DNA of 64,000 nucleotides from Lachnospiraceae bacterium KM106-2 (GCA_009731425.1 AP018794.1:1-64000); one strand, 5' to 3'. Shown: positions 37,445 to 46,710, numbered from the stretch's first letter. Numbers and translations: made by a program. Notes: generated from the sequence alone by a model not told the origin.

Positions 37445-39403
37445 TTAAATATCTAATGCTGCATGGTAACCTTGATATACGGCATTCGTGATCGTTGAAG
37501 CACGAACACAGTCACCGATGGTAGCAACATATGGAGCTGTTCCACGAAGATCATCAACGACATCTCTTCTAGGTACTTGGCCAAGAGCACAGATGATAGA
37601 AGTACCATTTACCATGTGTTCATTTCCATCTGCATCGGCACAGAGAACACCATTGGCGGTTACTTCAAGTCCACGGTATCCAGTATGAACGGTAACGTAT
37701 TTTGCAATTTCCTCTAATAGGATTGGACGATGACGGATATTAGCATCAGGAGCAAGTTCCGTTCTCATTTCTACAAGATGAACTTTCTTTCCTTCTTGGC
37801 CTAAATGGATCGCAGCTTCGCATCCAGCAAGTCCGCCACCAAGAACAACAACTTCATCAGATACTTTGTCTTTTTCAAGGTAGTAGTTATTTACAACGAC
37901 AACGTTTTCACCGTCAAGACCTTTGATTGGTGGTAATAATGGAGCTGAACCAACAGCGATGATCAAAGCATCTACATTTTCTTTTTCTACATATTCTTTT
38001 GTTACAGGTGTGTCAAGGCGAATTTCAACACCGGCGTCTTTGGCAAGCTTGCCAAGGGTTAAACTTAATTCATACATTTCATGTTTAAAAGGAAGTGCTT
38101 GTTCACTCTTTAGGATACCACCAAGTTCAGATTCTTTTTCACAAAGGATTACTTGATGTCCACGTTTTGCAGCAGTAAGAGCTGCTTCTAGTCCACCAGG
38201 ACCGCCGCCGGCAACTAAGACTTTCTTAGGATGGGCAACAGGAATCACTTCCGTACAATCCAATTCACGTCCGATCAATGGGTTAACAGTACAGCGTCTT
38301 GTTGAAGTTGCAGCACGTTCAGCCATACAAGTAAAGCAACGAAGGCATTTAACGATATCCTCATCACGGTTACTCATAACTTTACGTGGAAGTTCATGAT
38401 CAGCAAGAAGTGCACGAGCCATTTCAACAACATCTGCTTTACCGGAAGCAATGATCTCTTCCATTTGAGCAGGATCATTTAAACCACCAAGGGTAGCAAC
38501 TGGTGTACTAACGTGTTTTTTGATCTCAGCAGCAAGATAAACGTTACATCCATGAGGTTTGAACATAGATGGATGAGTGGTACCAAATCCTCTTTGATAA
38601 GTACCAGCTGATACATGGATCAGATCAACACGGCTTTCAATTGCCTGAGCGATACGAACGCCTTCTTCTAGATCATATCCGCCATCGAATAACTCAGATC
38701 CACTCATACGGAATTCAATTGGGAATCCAGGTCCGACATTTTCTCTAACAGCATCTAATACTTCACAAGCAAAACGAACACGATTTTCTAATGATCCGCC
38801 ATATTCATCCGTACGTTTATTAAAGTATGGGGATAAGAATTGGTTGATCAACCAGCCATGTCCACCATGGATCATAAGCATTTCAAATCCGGCACGTTTT
38901 GCGTTTTTTGCAACTTCACCGTAAGCAGCAACGATCTCTTTGATCTGTTCTTTTGATAATTCACGAATTTCAAGACCATCGGCACGAACGGAAGGGCTTA
39001 CGCCATATTGATGCATTGTCTTCTTCTTATTTTTATCAGTCATATAAGTTCCGGCATATTGTCCAGAGTGAGATAACTCTAAGCTAGGAATTGCACCGTG
39101 ACGGCGAATGGCATCAGCAGTGTAAGTAAAGCTTGCAAGAGAACCAGGAACAGTAAGATCAAGGTGATAAGCATGAGAGCCATCGGTCTCAGGATGAACC
39201 ATACATTCAGATACAGTTACAGCACCAACGCCACCTTTTGCTCTTAATTCGTAGAAACCAGTGGATTCTCTACCGATACAACCATCAGCAGTGATATCAG
39301 TTCCGCCCATTGGTGCAGAAAACATACGGTTTCTAAAAGTTACTCTGCCAAGTGTGATTGGTTTACATAGATTAGGGTATTTATATTTCATATTATTCTC
39401 CAT
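37445..39403 (-). CDS. NADH:flavin oxidoreductase / enoate-reductase-like flavoprotein
   Basis: 652 residues. The N-terminal old-yellow-enzyme TIM barrel has FRNRMFSAPMGG, LELSHSGQYAG, HGGHGWLINQFLSPYFNKR, SAGTYQRG and VEMARALLADHELPRK. A 4Fe-4S cluster motif follows (CLRCFTCMAERAATSTRRC). The C-terminal FAD/NAD(P) domain has VLVAGGGPGGLEAALTAA and VVVLGGGLAGCEAAIHLG. The architecture is that of 2-enoate reductase, 2,4-dienoyl-CoA reductase and bile-acid BaiCD/BaiH enzymes. It probably reduces a C=C bond; the substrate is unknown. It shares an operon with the transporter upstream and is under a PadR-type box. Confidence 0.9.
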   Translation of the reverse strand: MENNMKYKYPNLCKPITLGRVTFRNRMFSAPMGGTDITADGCIGRESTGFYELRAKGGVGAVTVSECMVHPETDGSHAYHLDLTVPGSLASFTYTADAIRRHGAIPSLELSHSGQYAGTYMTDKNKKKTMHQYGVSPSVRADGLEIRELSKEQIKEIVAAYGEVAKNAKRAGFEMLMIHGGHGWLINQFLSPYFNKRTDEYGGSLENRVRFACEVLDAVRENVGPGFPIEFRMSGSELFDGGYDLEEGVRIAQAIESRVDLIHVSAGTYQRGFGTTHPSMFKPHGCNVYLAAEIKKHVSTPVATLGGLNDPAQMEEIIASGKADVVEMARALLADHELPRKVMSNRDEDIVKCLRCFTCMAERAATSTRRCTVNPLIGRELDCTEVIPVAHPKKVLVAGGGPGGLEAALTAAKRGHQVILCEKESELGGILKSEQALPFKHEMYELSLTLGKLAKDAGVEIRLDTPVTKEYVEKENVDALIIAVGSAPLLPPIKGLDGENVVVVNNYYLEKDKVSDEVVVLGGGLAGCEAAIHLGQEGKKVHLVEMRTELAPDANIRHRPILLEEIAKYVTVHTGYRGLEVTANGVLCADADGNEHMVNGTSIICALGQVPRRDVVDDLRGTAPYVATIGDCVRASTITNAVYQGYHAALDI

Positions 39404-39416
39404 TCTTATAATAAAT

Positions 39417-40658
39417 TTAGTTGTTAGTTGTCTTCTTATTTACAACACGATAAATAAAGCATAGTGCGATACTTATAATGTTAAAGATAATTGCGATCAA
39501 GAAAGCTCGCTGATAAGAATTGTCAGCAGTAAATACATTACGCATGATCGTTGGACCAAAGTAGCCAGCAAGTGCGAAACCGATGAACATGATACCATAG
39601 TTTACACTGTTATTCTTTGGACCAAATTGATCGGCAGTGAATCCAGGGTAGATACCCATGAAAGAGCCGAAGCAGATTCCAACAACAGCAATACCAATGT
39701 AGAAGGTAGCTGTACTTCCGTTACCAGTAAAATATAAACAGATCAAACCAACGATGGATAATAAGCAGGCGATCGTCAAAGTATTGATACGTCCTAACTT
39801 ATCAGATAAGGAACCAGCTACGATACGTCCTAAAGCATTAAATAATGCTAAGATTGAAACAGCAGTACTTGCTGCAAGTGCAGACATACCGACCATATTT
39901 TGAGCAACTGCAGATGCTTGGGATATGATCATCATTCCACAGAAGGCTCCACAAGTAAGTAAAAAGATCATAACGTAGAAGACAGGACTTGTAAGCATAC
40001 CTTTCCAATCTTTGTTTTCTCTTGCAGGTGCACCACCATTTTGGCTAGGAGCTATGTATCCATCAGGAACAAAATCAGCTGGACATTGCTCGATCAAGAA
40101 AGAACCAGCACATACAATAAGTAAGAATACGGCACCGATGATCTTAAAAGCGGTCGTTGCATCAGAGTGATTCACAATGACTGTAACGATTGGAGGTAAG
40201 ATAACAGAACTCAAACCATAGACAGCAGTAGTAATACCACCGATCAATCCACGTTTGTCTGGGAAGAATTTTACACAGCTGCTAATGGTGCTTCCGTATG
40301 CCATTCCAAGACCAAGACCAGATACAAGACCATAAGATACGATTAAGAAGTTAACACTTGTCGCAAAACCGGAAAGGATCATTCCACCACCGAACATGAG
40401 GCCACCGACAAGAATTACTTTTTTCGGTCCGAATTTATCATTGAACCAGCCACCAGTGATCATGGTAATGGGCCCAACTGAGTTGGCAATGGTGTAGACA
40501 ATTGCTAAGTCGCCATTTGTTAACGTTTGTCCAGTTAGTTTACTTAAATATTCAGCCATTGGTGTTGCAAATACGCTCCATGCGTAGATAGAACCAAGGC
40601 ATAAGTTGATAAAGCAGCAGGCTGTAAGTATCAGCCATCTTTTCTTTGTGAGATTCAT
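39417..40658 (-). CDS. OFA family major facilitator transporter
   Basis: 413 residues from the ATG at 40658 (AGGAGGAT just upstream); the frame is open to 40712 but without a ribosome site. Twelve membrane helices, with N-terminal CCFINLCLGSIYAWSVF typical of the oxalate/formate antiporter (OFA) family, GGWFNDKFGPKKV and a second-half GRIVAGSLSDKLGR loop. OFA members move monocarboxylates or dicarboxylates. It lies 13 bases before the flavoenzyme gene and presumably supplies its acid substrate or exports the product. Confidence 0.85.
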   Translation of the reverse strand: MNLTKKRWLILTACCFINLCLGSIYAWSVFATPMAEYLSKLTGQTLTNGDLAIVYTIANSVGPITMITGGWFNDKFGPKKVILVGGLMFGGGMILSGFATSVNFLIVSYGLVSGLGLGMAYGSTISSCVKFFPDKRGLIGGITTAVYGLSSVILPPIVTVIVNHSDATTAFKIIGAVFLLIVCAGSFLIEQCPADFVPDGYIAPSQNGGAPARENKDWKGMLTSPVFYVMIFLLTCGAFCGMMIISQASAVAQNMVGMSALAASTAVSILALFNALGRIVAGSLSDKLGRINTLTIACLLSIVGLICLYFTGNGSTATFYIGIAVVGICFGSFMGIYPGFTADQFGPKNNSVNYGIMFIGFALAGYFGPTIMRNVFTADNSYQRAFLIAIIFNIISIALCFIYRVVNKKTTNN

Positions 40659-40702
40659 AAGTATCCTCCTTAGTAACTCCTTGTTAAATTTTTGACACGA
40701 AC

Positions 40703-40740
40703 ATGTTATCATGAATATTTAAACATGTCAATATTTACAT
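40703..40740. promoter_or_regulatory. Minus-strand promoter overlapped by PadR-type box
   Basis: On the minus strand TTGACA (40731-40726), 17 bases, TAACAT (40708-40703) drives the transporter/flavoenzyme operon. ATGT-N8-ACAT at 40725-40740, the core of known PadR boxes, covers the -35. A further ACATGT lies at 40701. The divergent PadR gene is the likely source of the repressor. Confidence 0.65.
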
Positions 40741-40852
40741 AAATAATTTACATGAAAAAAGTACAGGTATAATTTTAATGTTTGGAATGGATATAGTATG
40801 GCATAGAGAAATATGTTATAATTTAGGCAGAAATGAGAATGGAAGGTTTGAA

Positions 40853-41386
40853 ATGAGAACATTAAAATATGCAATCTTAGGTCTATTAAATCAAAAAAGT
40901 ATGACGGGATATGAGTTGACACAGCAGTTTGAATCAGCATTGTGTGAGTTTTGGACAGCAAAGCATAGTCAGATATATCCGGAGTTAAAGAAATTAAATG
41001 AAGAAGGAATGGTCGAATATGAAATCGAGATCACCGGTACCGTTCTGGAGAAAAAGCTATATTCGATCACAGAGGAAGGAAGAGCGGATTTCCTAAAATG
41101 GTTGGAAGTAGATGCACCGATGAAATCCACTCCAAAGGATGTCTTTCGTTTAAGACTTTTCTTTTCTAATAATTTAGAATCTGAGGTTCGCCTTCGTTTA
41201 TTAAATAGTCAGTTATTACAACATGAACTTCGTCTTCAGCATTTAAAAGGAAATCAGCGGAAGTTTGAGGGAGTCCCAGATCAAGCAACAGATGAGTTTA
41301 GTGATTATCTTGTGCTAATGGGAGCAGTTATGCGTGAAGAGATGTGTTGTGAGTGGTTAAAGAAATGTATTACATTATGTAAGTAG
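40853..41386 (+). CDS. PadR family transcriptional regulator
   Basis: 177 residues from ATG 40853 (GGAAGG upstream; the frame is open to 40778 without a site). The PadR winged helix is clear: LKYAILGLLNQKSMTGYELTQQFE, split as LKYAILGLL and MTGYELTQQF, then SQIYPELKKLNEEG and KLYSITEEGRADFLKWL, followed by a Vir-type C-terminal helical domain for dimerisation. PadR proteins often respond to phenolic acids or drugs. It is divergent from the OFA/flavoenzyme operon, which it probably represses. Confidence 0.9.
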   Translation: MRTLKYAILGLLNQKSMTGYELTQQFESALCEFWTAKHSQIYPELKKLNEEGMVEYEIEITGTVLEKKLYSITEEGRADFLKWLEVDAPMKSTPKDVFRLRLFFSNNLESEVRLRLLNSQLLQHELRLQHLKGNQRKFEGVPDQATDEFSDYLVLMGAVMREEMCCEWLKKCITLCK

Positions 41387-41406
41387 ATAAGAGACAGGAG
41401 ATACGA

Positions 41407-42213
41407 ATGACAGAAAAGTTAATTTTATTAGGTACCGGACATGCAACGGTTACAAAATGCTATAATACTTGCTTTGCAGTGAGAAAAGAAGAGGAGTTCT
41501 TCTTAGTTGATGCAGGGGGCGGAAATGGAATTCTTGCACAGCTAGAGAAGGCTGAGATTCCGCTAGAGAGAATTCATCATATCTTCTTAAGTCATGAACA
41601 TACAGATCATATTCTTGGAATGGTGTGGATGATCCGTATGATCGGTACGAAAATAAATAAGGGTAAATATGATGGTAAGTTACATATTTATTGTCATAGC
41701 GATCTTTGTGAGGCATTGTTGACGATCGTGCGCCTTACGCTGCAAGGGAAACTTGTGAATTTGATCGGAGATCGCATTCTCCTTCATTCGGTAGAAGATG
41801 GACAGCAAAAGGATATTTTAGGATATGAGGTTACGTTCTTTGATATTAATTCTACGAAAGCCAAACAGTATGGCTTTACAACGAAACTTGCCAATGGGAA
41901 GAAATTTACCTTCTTGGGAGATGAGCCATATCGTGAATGTGAGTATGAATACGCGGTGAATGCAGATTGGCTACTACATGAGGCATTTTGTCTTGATTCG
42001 GAGAAAGAGATCTTTCAGCCATATGAGAAACATCATACGACGGCGGCAGATGCTTGTAAGATGGCGCAAGATCTTGGCGCTAAAAATGTGATTTTATATC
42101 ATACAGAAGACAAGAATCTTGCAAGTCGTAAGGAGCTCTATACGAAAGAAGGACAGCAGTACTTTAAGGGAAATTTATTTGTCCCGGATGATCTGGAAAC
42201 ATACGAGCTGTAG
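41407..42213 (+). CDS. Metallo-beta-lactamase-fold hydrolase (RNase Z-like)
   Basis: 268 residues. The metal-binding motif is LSHEHTDHILGM, with further ligands around FLGDEPY and HHTTAADA. The N-terminal LLGTGHATVTKCYNTCFAV matches RNase Z/ElaC-like phosphodiesterases, but the ribonuclease Z exosite arm is not evident. It is 20 bases after padR and probably co-transcribed. The substrate is unknown. Confidence 0.8.
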   Translation: MTEKLILLGTGHATVTKCYNTCFAVRKEEEFFLVDAGGGNGILAQLEKAEIPLERIHHIFLSHEHTDHILGMVWMIRMIGTKINKGKYDGKLHIYCHSDLCEALLTIVRLTLQGKLVNLIGDRILLHSVEDGQQKDILGYEVTFFDINSTKAKQYGFTTKLANGKKFTFLGDEPYRECEYEYAVNADWLLHEAFCLDSEKEIFQPYEKHHTTAADACKMAQDLGAKNVILYHTEDKNLASRKELYTKEGQQYFKGNLFVPDDLETYEL

Positions 42214-42312
42214 TAAAATAGGAAGAAGTCTCCTATCTCTAAAATTTGTAATTTAATCAGAAAGAGTATATAATCACAGGGATAGATTGTCATACAAGTA
42301 GGAGGATTTTTT

Positions 42313-43506
42313 ATGAAGAGATCTGCAGCATTATTGAAAAATATAGCAGCATTGATCATGTTGCTTGCATTGATATCGCTGTTACTACCATTTTGTAAAG
42401 TTCAGACAGGCGGTAAAACGACCACAGTATCTGGACTCGAAGTGATCAAAATCAGTGCAAGTACAGGCTATCACTACTATAGTAAGGGAGATATCCCAAA
42501 CAGTTACGTATTAAAAGATAATTTAACTTGGGGGGATTTAAAGACTGGGTTAAATTATGCGTCTCAAAATAATGAGTTATGGAAGATTGAACTGGGAGCA
42601 GCCGTTCTGATTTTACCGGCACTTTTATGCTTCTTCGCTATGATCGGTACGTTTATGGCAGAAGGTAAGAAGACAATGCTTCTTCCTACGATATTCTTAA
42701 TTCTTGCTGTGGCAGAGAATGTTCTCATTATTTTAGGATTTTCTGACGTGATGAGAATGATCTTATCCTATGCAGCCAAGAAAGGAATGGCTGGAACACC
42801 AGCGGTTACTTTATTGATTGGTATTTATGCATTCACGGTGCTATGTGGGATCGCGCTTGCTATTATTTTATACTTATGGCTGACTGGCGGTTTTAGAAAA
42901 CCAAGAAGACGTGATCTAGAGTCAGATTATTACGATGACGATGATGACGATGGAAGAAAGAAAAAAGATCGTTCATCAGGACGAGATAAGCGTCGTAAGA
43001 AACGTCGCAGAAAGAAAAAGTCAAGACGCAAAAAAGAGAAGCGTAGTAAAGATAAAACTAACGATAAAGATACAGAAAAGAAAAAAGATCAAAAAGATGA
43101 TCAAAAAGAGCAGGACAACCAGAAGGATGGCAAAGAGGAAGAGCAAGTTTCTGAAGCACTTGGCCATTTAACGGGAATGACAGGGATGTATCAAGGTGCC
43201 AATATTGATCTATCTCAGTATGGAGCAGGTACCTTTACCATCGGTACTACACCGGAAGCCATGAATGCTCTTTTAAATGGTTCCTTGCGTGATGCAACTA
43301 AATTAGATGGAAACAATTGTGTGATCAATTATAGCCACGCTAGGAAGCAGTTTACCATTACAAGCCATTCGGATAAGAATATTATCCTTGAAACAGGGGA
43401 CAGCATTAAGAATAAGCAGATCCTTGGAAATGGAGAAACAAAGACAGTTGGTAAGAACACCGTATTATATATTGGTGATCTGAATAACGCAATTAAATTA
43501 GATTAA
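42313..43506 (+). CDS. Membrane protein with Lys/Arg-rich linker and C-terminal FHA-like region
   Basis: 397 residues. Four predicted membrane helices lie in residues 8-195 with a polar loop after the first. An unusual 70-residue segment follows: YYDDDDDDG, then dense Arg/Lys (for example KRRKKRRRKKKSRRKK), then a Lys/Asp/Glu/Gln stretch. The final 110 residues are beta-rich (NNCVINYSHARKQFTI, then TVGKNTVLYIGDLNNAI) and could be an FHA-like fold. The function is unknown. It has AGGAGG upstream. Confidence 0.65.
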   Translation: MKRSAALLKNIAALIMLLALISLLLPFCKVQTGGKTTTVSGLEVIKISASTGYHYYSKGDIPNSYVLKDNLTWGDLKTGLNYASQNNELWKIELGAAVLILPALLCFFAMIGTFMAEGKKTMLLPTIFLILAVAENVLIILGFSDVMRMILSYAAKKGMAGTPAVTLLIGIYAFTVLCGIALAIILYLWLTGGFRKPRRRDLESDYYDDDDDDGRKKKDRSSGRDKRRKKRRRKKKSRRKKEKRSKDKTNDKDTEKKKDQKDDQKEQDNQKDGKEEEQVSEALGHLTGMTGMYQGANIDLSQYGAGTFTIGTTPEAMNALLNGSLRDATKLDGNNCVINYSHARKQFTITSHSDKNIILETGDSIKNKQILGNGETKTVGKNTVLYIGDLNNAIKLD

Positions 43507-43508
43507 TT

Positions 43509-43552
43509 AAAAACCTCGCAAACAGTTGAATAGACTGGATGCGAGGTTTTTT
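43509..43552 (+). terminator. Terminator
   Basis: Stem AAAACCTCGCA / TGCGAGGTTTT with inner CAGT / ACTG pairing, then T-rich sequence. Confidence 0.9.
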
Positions 43553-43660
43553 ATTCATTTATCAGAAAGTTTTTAGTTCTAAAAACTTTTTGAAAGATGA
43601 CATAAAGGTGTCAAGTTAAGAGGGCTATAGTTTTATATTATAAAAAGGAGGAGTGAGGTT

Positions 43661-44284
43661 ATGAAATATGAGTGGAGAAAACAAGAGAAAGAGCTGTACA
43701 TACCAAAGAGGGAACCAGAACTAATTCAAGTACCAAGTTATAATTTCTTATTGATTTCAGGAAATGGGGATCCCAATGAAGAAGAATATTCACAAAAGGT
43801 GGAAGCATTATATGCTTTAGCTTATGGGATTCGTATGCTGCCAAAGCAAGGTGAGATTCCAGATGGATATTATGAATATACAGTCTATCCCCTAGAAGGA
43901 GTGTGGAATTTGACAGAGGAAGGGAAAAGATCCGATCAATTGGAAAAAGAGGAACTGTTGTATACTATTATGATTAGACAACCTGAGTTTGTAACAGAGG
44001 ACGTAGTTAAAGTGGCATTTGAAAGCGTGAAAAAGAAAAAAAGTCTAAAGTTCTTAAATGACATTACTTTTGGTACCATGGAAGATGGTCTTTGTGTGCA
44101 GATGCTTCATATTGGTTCTTATGATAAGGAGCCAGAGAGCTTTCGAAATATGGATGCCTTTTGTGAAAGGAATGGTCTAGAAGTGATAAGGGAGAGACAT
44201 CATAGAGAAATTTATCTCTCCGATCCTAGAAAAGTGGAACCTAGTAAATGTAAGACGGTGTTACGGTATTTTGTGCGGAAGTGA
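43661..44284 (+). CDS. GyrI-like small-molecule-binding protein
   Basis: 207 residues. The fold pattern of GyrI-like/SOUL-type proteins appears in VPSYNFLLISGNGDPNEEEY, LYALAYGIRM, YTVYPLEGVW and the late LHIGSYDKEPESF and RHHREIYLSDPRKVEPSKCKT. The last motif is typical of the YdeI/DUF GyrI-like group. These domains bind small ligands. AAAGGAGGAGTG precedes the ATG. It is convergent with the HD gene eight bases away. Confidence 0.8.
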   Translation: MKYEWRKQEKELYIPKREPELIQVPSYNFLLISGNGDPNEEEYSQKVEALYALAYGIRMLPKQGEIPDGYYEYTVYPLEGVWNLTEEGKRSDQLEKEELLYTIMIRQPEFVTEDVVKVAFESVKKKKSLKFLNDITFGTMEDGLCVQMLHIGSYDKEPESFRNMDAFCERNGLEVIRERHHREIYLSDPRKVEPSKCKTVLRYFVRK

Positions 44285-44292
44285 GCTTATAT

Positions 44293-45051
44293 TCAAGGCT
44301 GCCATTCTTGCTCTTGTTCATTTCGAATTTCTTCTAAAATCATTTCTGTTTCGGGATTGTCGGAATGAAAGTTAGCCATTTTCCAAAGATAGCCCTGTTC
44401 CACAGCCATCTTCTTGCTTTCTGGATAAATGAGACCATAGTATAAAGATAAATGGGCAATCAAATGATCAATGATCGTCTTATTTAGTGTTCTAAGAACG
44501 GTATGTTTTTCTTGAAATGCTTCATATACTTCTGGTGTGATAGACGCATTTTTTAATTCTTCTGTAGTAGTATTATAAATCGTTTCCATACCAGTCGTGT
44601 AATTCGCACGAAAGATATCAATTTTGTCGGCATCGCGAATGATCTGGCAGAACTGTTTCTCACGGTCCGTAAGATTTTGAGGTAATTCATACCGGCTATG
44701 ATAGCGAATTGTTTTTTCAAGCAATGGATAGTTTGAGGAATCTTGATCAAATTGGAGGATCAAAGAGTCTTTGAAGAGGAGATCAGCGCCGAATTCTGCG
44801 TGATCAATGGAAACGGAGTCGATGAAAGTATGATATCGCTTCAGCTGTTCAAATCTTCCGATATCGTGTAGCATGCCAAGTTTCCAGCTTAAATCCTGAT
44901 CTTTTTTTGATAGATTTAGAGATTCGGCGATTCTTCGCGCGTTTTTAGCTACTTCTTTTGTATGTATATATTTTAGTTGTATTTTTGCATCTGATAGATC
45001 ATATGCGGATACATATTGTTCAAACGTTTGTAATAACGATGTGTTTTCCAT
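44293..45051 (-). CDS. HD domain phosphohydrolase
   Basis: 252 residues. HD motif residues are HTKEVAKNARRIAESL (first His), GMLHDIGRFEQ (HD pair), DHAEFGADLL and IIRDADKIDIFR (final Asp). No GYP motif or membrane segment. The family hydrolyses phosphate esters, often of nucleotides; the substrate cannot be told. The minus-strand ATG at 45051 has AAGGAT upstream. Confidence 0.82.
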   Translation of the reverse strand: MENTSLLQTFEQYVSAYDLSDAKIQLKYIHTKEVAKNARRIAESLNLSKKDQDLSWKLGMLHDIGRFEQLKRYHTFIDSVSIDHAEFGADLLFKDSLILQFDQDSSNYPLLEKTIRYHSRYELPQNLTDREKQFCQIIRDADKIDIFRANYTTGMETIYNTTTEELKNASITPEVYEAFQEKHTVLRTLNKTIIDHLIAHLSLYYGLIYPESKKMAVEQGYLWKMANFHSDNPETEMILEEIRNEQEQEWQP

Positions 45052-45123
45052 GATTTTTTATCCTTCCAATAAGTTAAATAGATTATCTATATTAGCAAAA
45101 AATAAAATGGTTCGCAATGTGTG

Positions 45124-45149
45124 CGCTCTTAAGTGGTTCATTAAGAGCG
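45124..45149. repeat. Perfect 9-bp inverted repeat
   Basis: CGCTCTTAA and TTAAGAGCG with an eight-base loop, upstream of the HD gene and downstream of the Ig-like gene on the minus strand. It has no T run and its role is unclear. Confidence 0.4.
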
Positions 45150-45170
45150 ACTGTTAAATCAGATTAGTAG

Positions 45171-45215
45171 AAAACCCTCGCATTCAGTTGGTGATAGTGA
45201 ATACGAGGGCTTTTA
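45171..45215 (-). terminator. Terminator after Ig-like gene
   Basis: Stem CCCTCG.ATTCA / TGAAT.CGAGGG. On the minus strand it is followed by TTTTC. Confidence 0.85.
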
Positions 45216-45218
45216 TGT

Positions 45219-45971
45219 CTACAATGAACCGACTTTAATTTTTGTAAAGTAGAGAAGGGGAACGTCACACCAGTTTTGCGTGTAACTGGTAGAAAAGCTA
45301 CCATCGCTTTTAACTTTTGTAAGATAATAAAAAGAGTTAGATTCCCCTACTTTCTTGATATAGATGCTAATATTTTTACCAGCGTATTTAGCATCAACAG
45401 AACCGCTGATACTTACTTTTACGCCAAATGGATAATATTCTTTTGAACTATTTGCGTTAAATTTATTGATTTCGCTAAGAGTTGCTTTAAAGCTTGTAAT
45501 TTTGGCTGAGTCACCATTTGATAATTTAGTGTTAAATGAGCTTGCAGGCATACATCTAAATTTAGTACCTAATGCCAAGCCCTCGAGGGGAGTACAAGGT
45601 GTGATATCGATCATTTCCTCAACATCTTCAGAGGAAATACGCTCAACTACATTTACTTTACAGATTGCAGTTTTTCCGCTGCTTGTTTTAGCCGTAATTG
45701 TTGTTTTTCCAAGTCCAATACCAGTTACAACCCCGTACTTATTTACAGTTGCAATATTTTTATTTTTGGAAGTCCATGTAATGGTATCTGTAGAGTTGAT
45801 AGGTTTTGTAATAGCATCCAATGCAACTACGTCATCTGTATTGATAGTCGCCTTTGTTACATTCATCGCAACTCCCTTTGATTTTACGTTGGTCGAAGCA
45901 TTGGCTGGTTTTAGGGTGCTACAAATTAATAGGATAGATAAAATAGCAATGATAATCTTTTCTTTTTTCAT
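45219..45971 (-). CDS. Secreted protein with BIG_2 (Ig-like) domain
   Basis: 250 residues with a signal peptide (MKKEKIIIAILSILLICSTL, cleavage near NAS). Residues about 35-110 form a bacterial Ig-like 2 domain (ALDAITKPINSTDTITWTSK, then TVNKYGVVTGIGLGKTTITA). The second half is an unassigned beta-rich domain. Likely cell-surface or extracellular adhesion. The minus-strand ATG has AGGAGTAA upstream. Confidence 0.8.
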   Translation of the reverse strand: MKKEKIIIAILSILLICSTLKPANASTNVKSKGVAMNVTKATINTDDVVALDAITKPINSTDTITWTSKNKNIATVNKYGVVTGIGLGKTTITAKTSSGKTAICKVNVVERISSEDVEEMIDITPCTPLEGLALGTKFRCMPASSFNTKLSNGDSAKITSFKATLSEINKFNANSSKEYYPFGVKVSISGSVDAKYAGKNISIYIKKVGESNSFYYLTKVKSDGSFSTSYTQNWCDVPLLYFTKIKVGSL

Positions 45972-46119
45972 TAAATTACTCCTCTTTTGTGGCGGTTACT
46001 TGTGATAGACATGAAAAATGTCACTAAATTAGATATCGGATAGAGTATGGATTACTTGTACTGGAAGATTATTCTATGTCGAAGACCCTATAGAGAGAAA
46101 TAATAATTTTTAAAAAAAA

Positions 46120-46162
46120 TTAGCACTCACCTATTGACAGTGCTAACAATAGGTGTTATATT
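46120..46162 (+). promoter_or_regulatory. CIRCE operator overlapping sigma-A promoter of hsp20
   Basis: TTAGCACTC-N9-CAGTGCTAA (46120-46146) matches the HrcA-binding CIRCE consensus with one mismatch. TTGACA (46134), 17 bases, TATATT (46157) forms the promoter inside and beside it. A second inverted repeat, CCTATTG / CAATAGG, straddles the right half. HrcA repression of the downstream small heat-shock gene is strongly suggested. Confidence 0.88.
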
Positions 46163-46252
46163 ACATATATAACAAATAGATAAGAACAACACCTTAGCAA
46201 AGACATCAGATGTTGCTTCTAATAATGAAAATAATAGAAAGGGGAATGTCTT

Positions 46253-46690
46253 ATGTTAGTACCAAGTATTTTTTCTAGTAGCTTTAATGATGGTTTCTTT
46301 GATGATTTATTTTCCTTCCCATTTGCGGAAAATCATATCAATCATGTATCAGGACTGATGAATGCAGATGTAGAAGAGCTTGATGACAAGTATCTGCTTA
46401 ATTTAGAGCTTCCAGGTTATTCGAAAGATGATATTCATGCGGACTTACAGGATGGTTATTTGACGATCCAGGCAGAACGTCATGAGAGTAAGGATGAAAA
46501 GGATAAGAAGGGTAAATTCATTCGAAGAGAACGGTACACGGGTCAATGCCAGAGAAGTTTCTATGTTGGTGATGGCGTGAAACAGGAGGACATCCATGCT
46601 AAGTTCGAGAATGGTGTTTTGAAATTGGAAGTTCCTAAGGTTGAGCAGAAACCTGAGGTGGAACAGAAGAGTTATATTATGATTGAATAA
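46253..46690 (+). CDS. Small heat-shock protein Hsp20
   Basis: 145 residues of the alpha-crystallin family, an ATP-independent holdase. The core has NADVEELDDKYLLNLELPGYSKDDI (in parts), GYLTIQAERHES, RRERYTGQCQRSF and the A-x-x-x-n-G-V-L motif AKFENGVLKLEVPK, with a short tail ending KSYIMIE. GAAAGGGG precedes ATG 46253. A CIRCE element lies upstream and a terminator downstream. Confidence 0.93.
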   Translation: MLVPSIFSSSFNDGFFDDLFSFPFAENHINHVSGLMNADVEELDDKYLLNLELPGYSKDDIHADLQDGYLTIQAERHESKDEKDKKGKFIRRERYTGQCQRSFYVGDGVKQEDIHAKFENGVLKLEVPKVEQKPEVEQKSYIMIE

Positions 46691-46710
46691 TTTTTACTTT
46701 TTGGTTTTTT

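Noticed and set aside
40703..40740. Bile-acid inducible (bai) operon
   Set aside because: The flavoenzyme architecture resembles BaiCD/BaiH, but no other bai gene (baiB, baiE, baiF, baiA) is present and the transporter is of the OFA family, so the substrate is left open.
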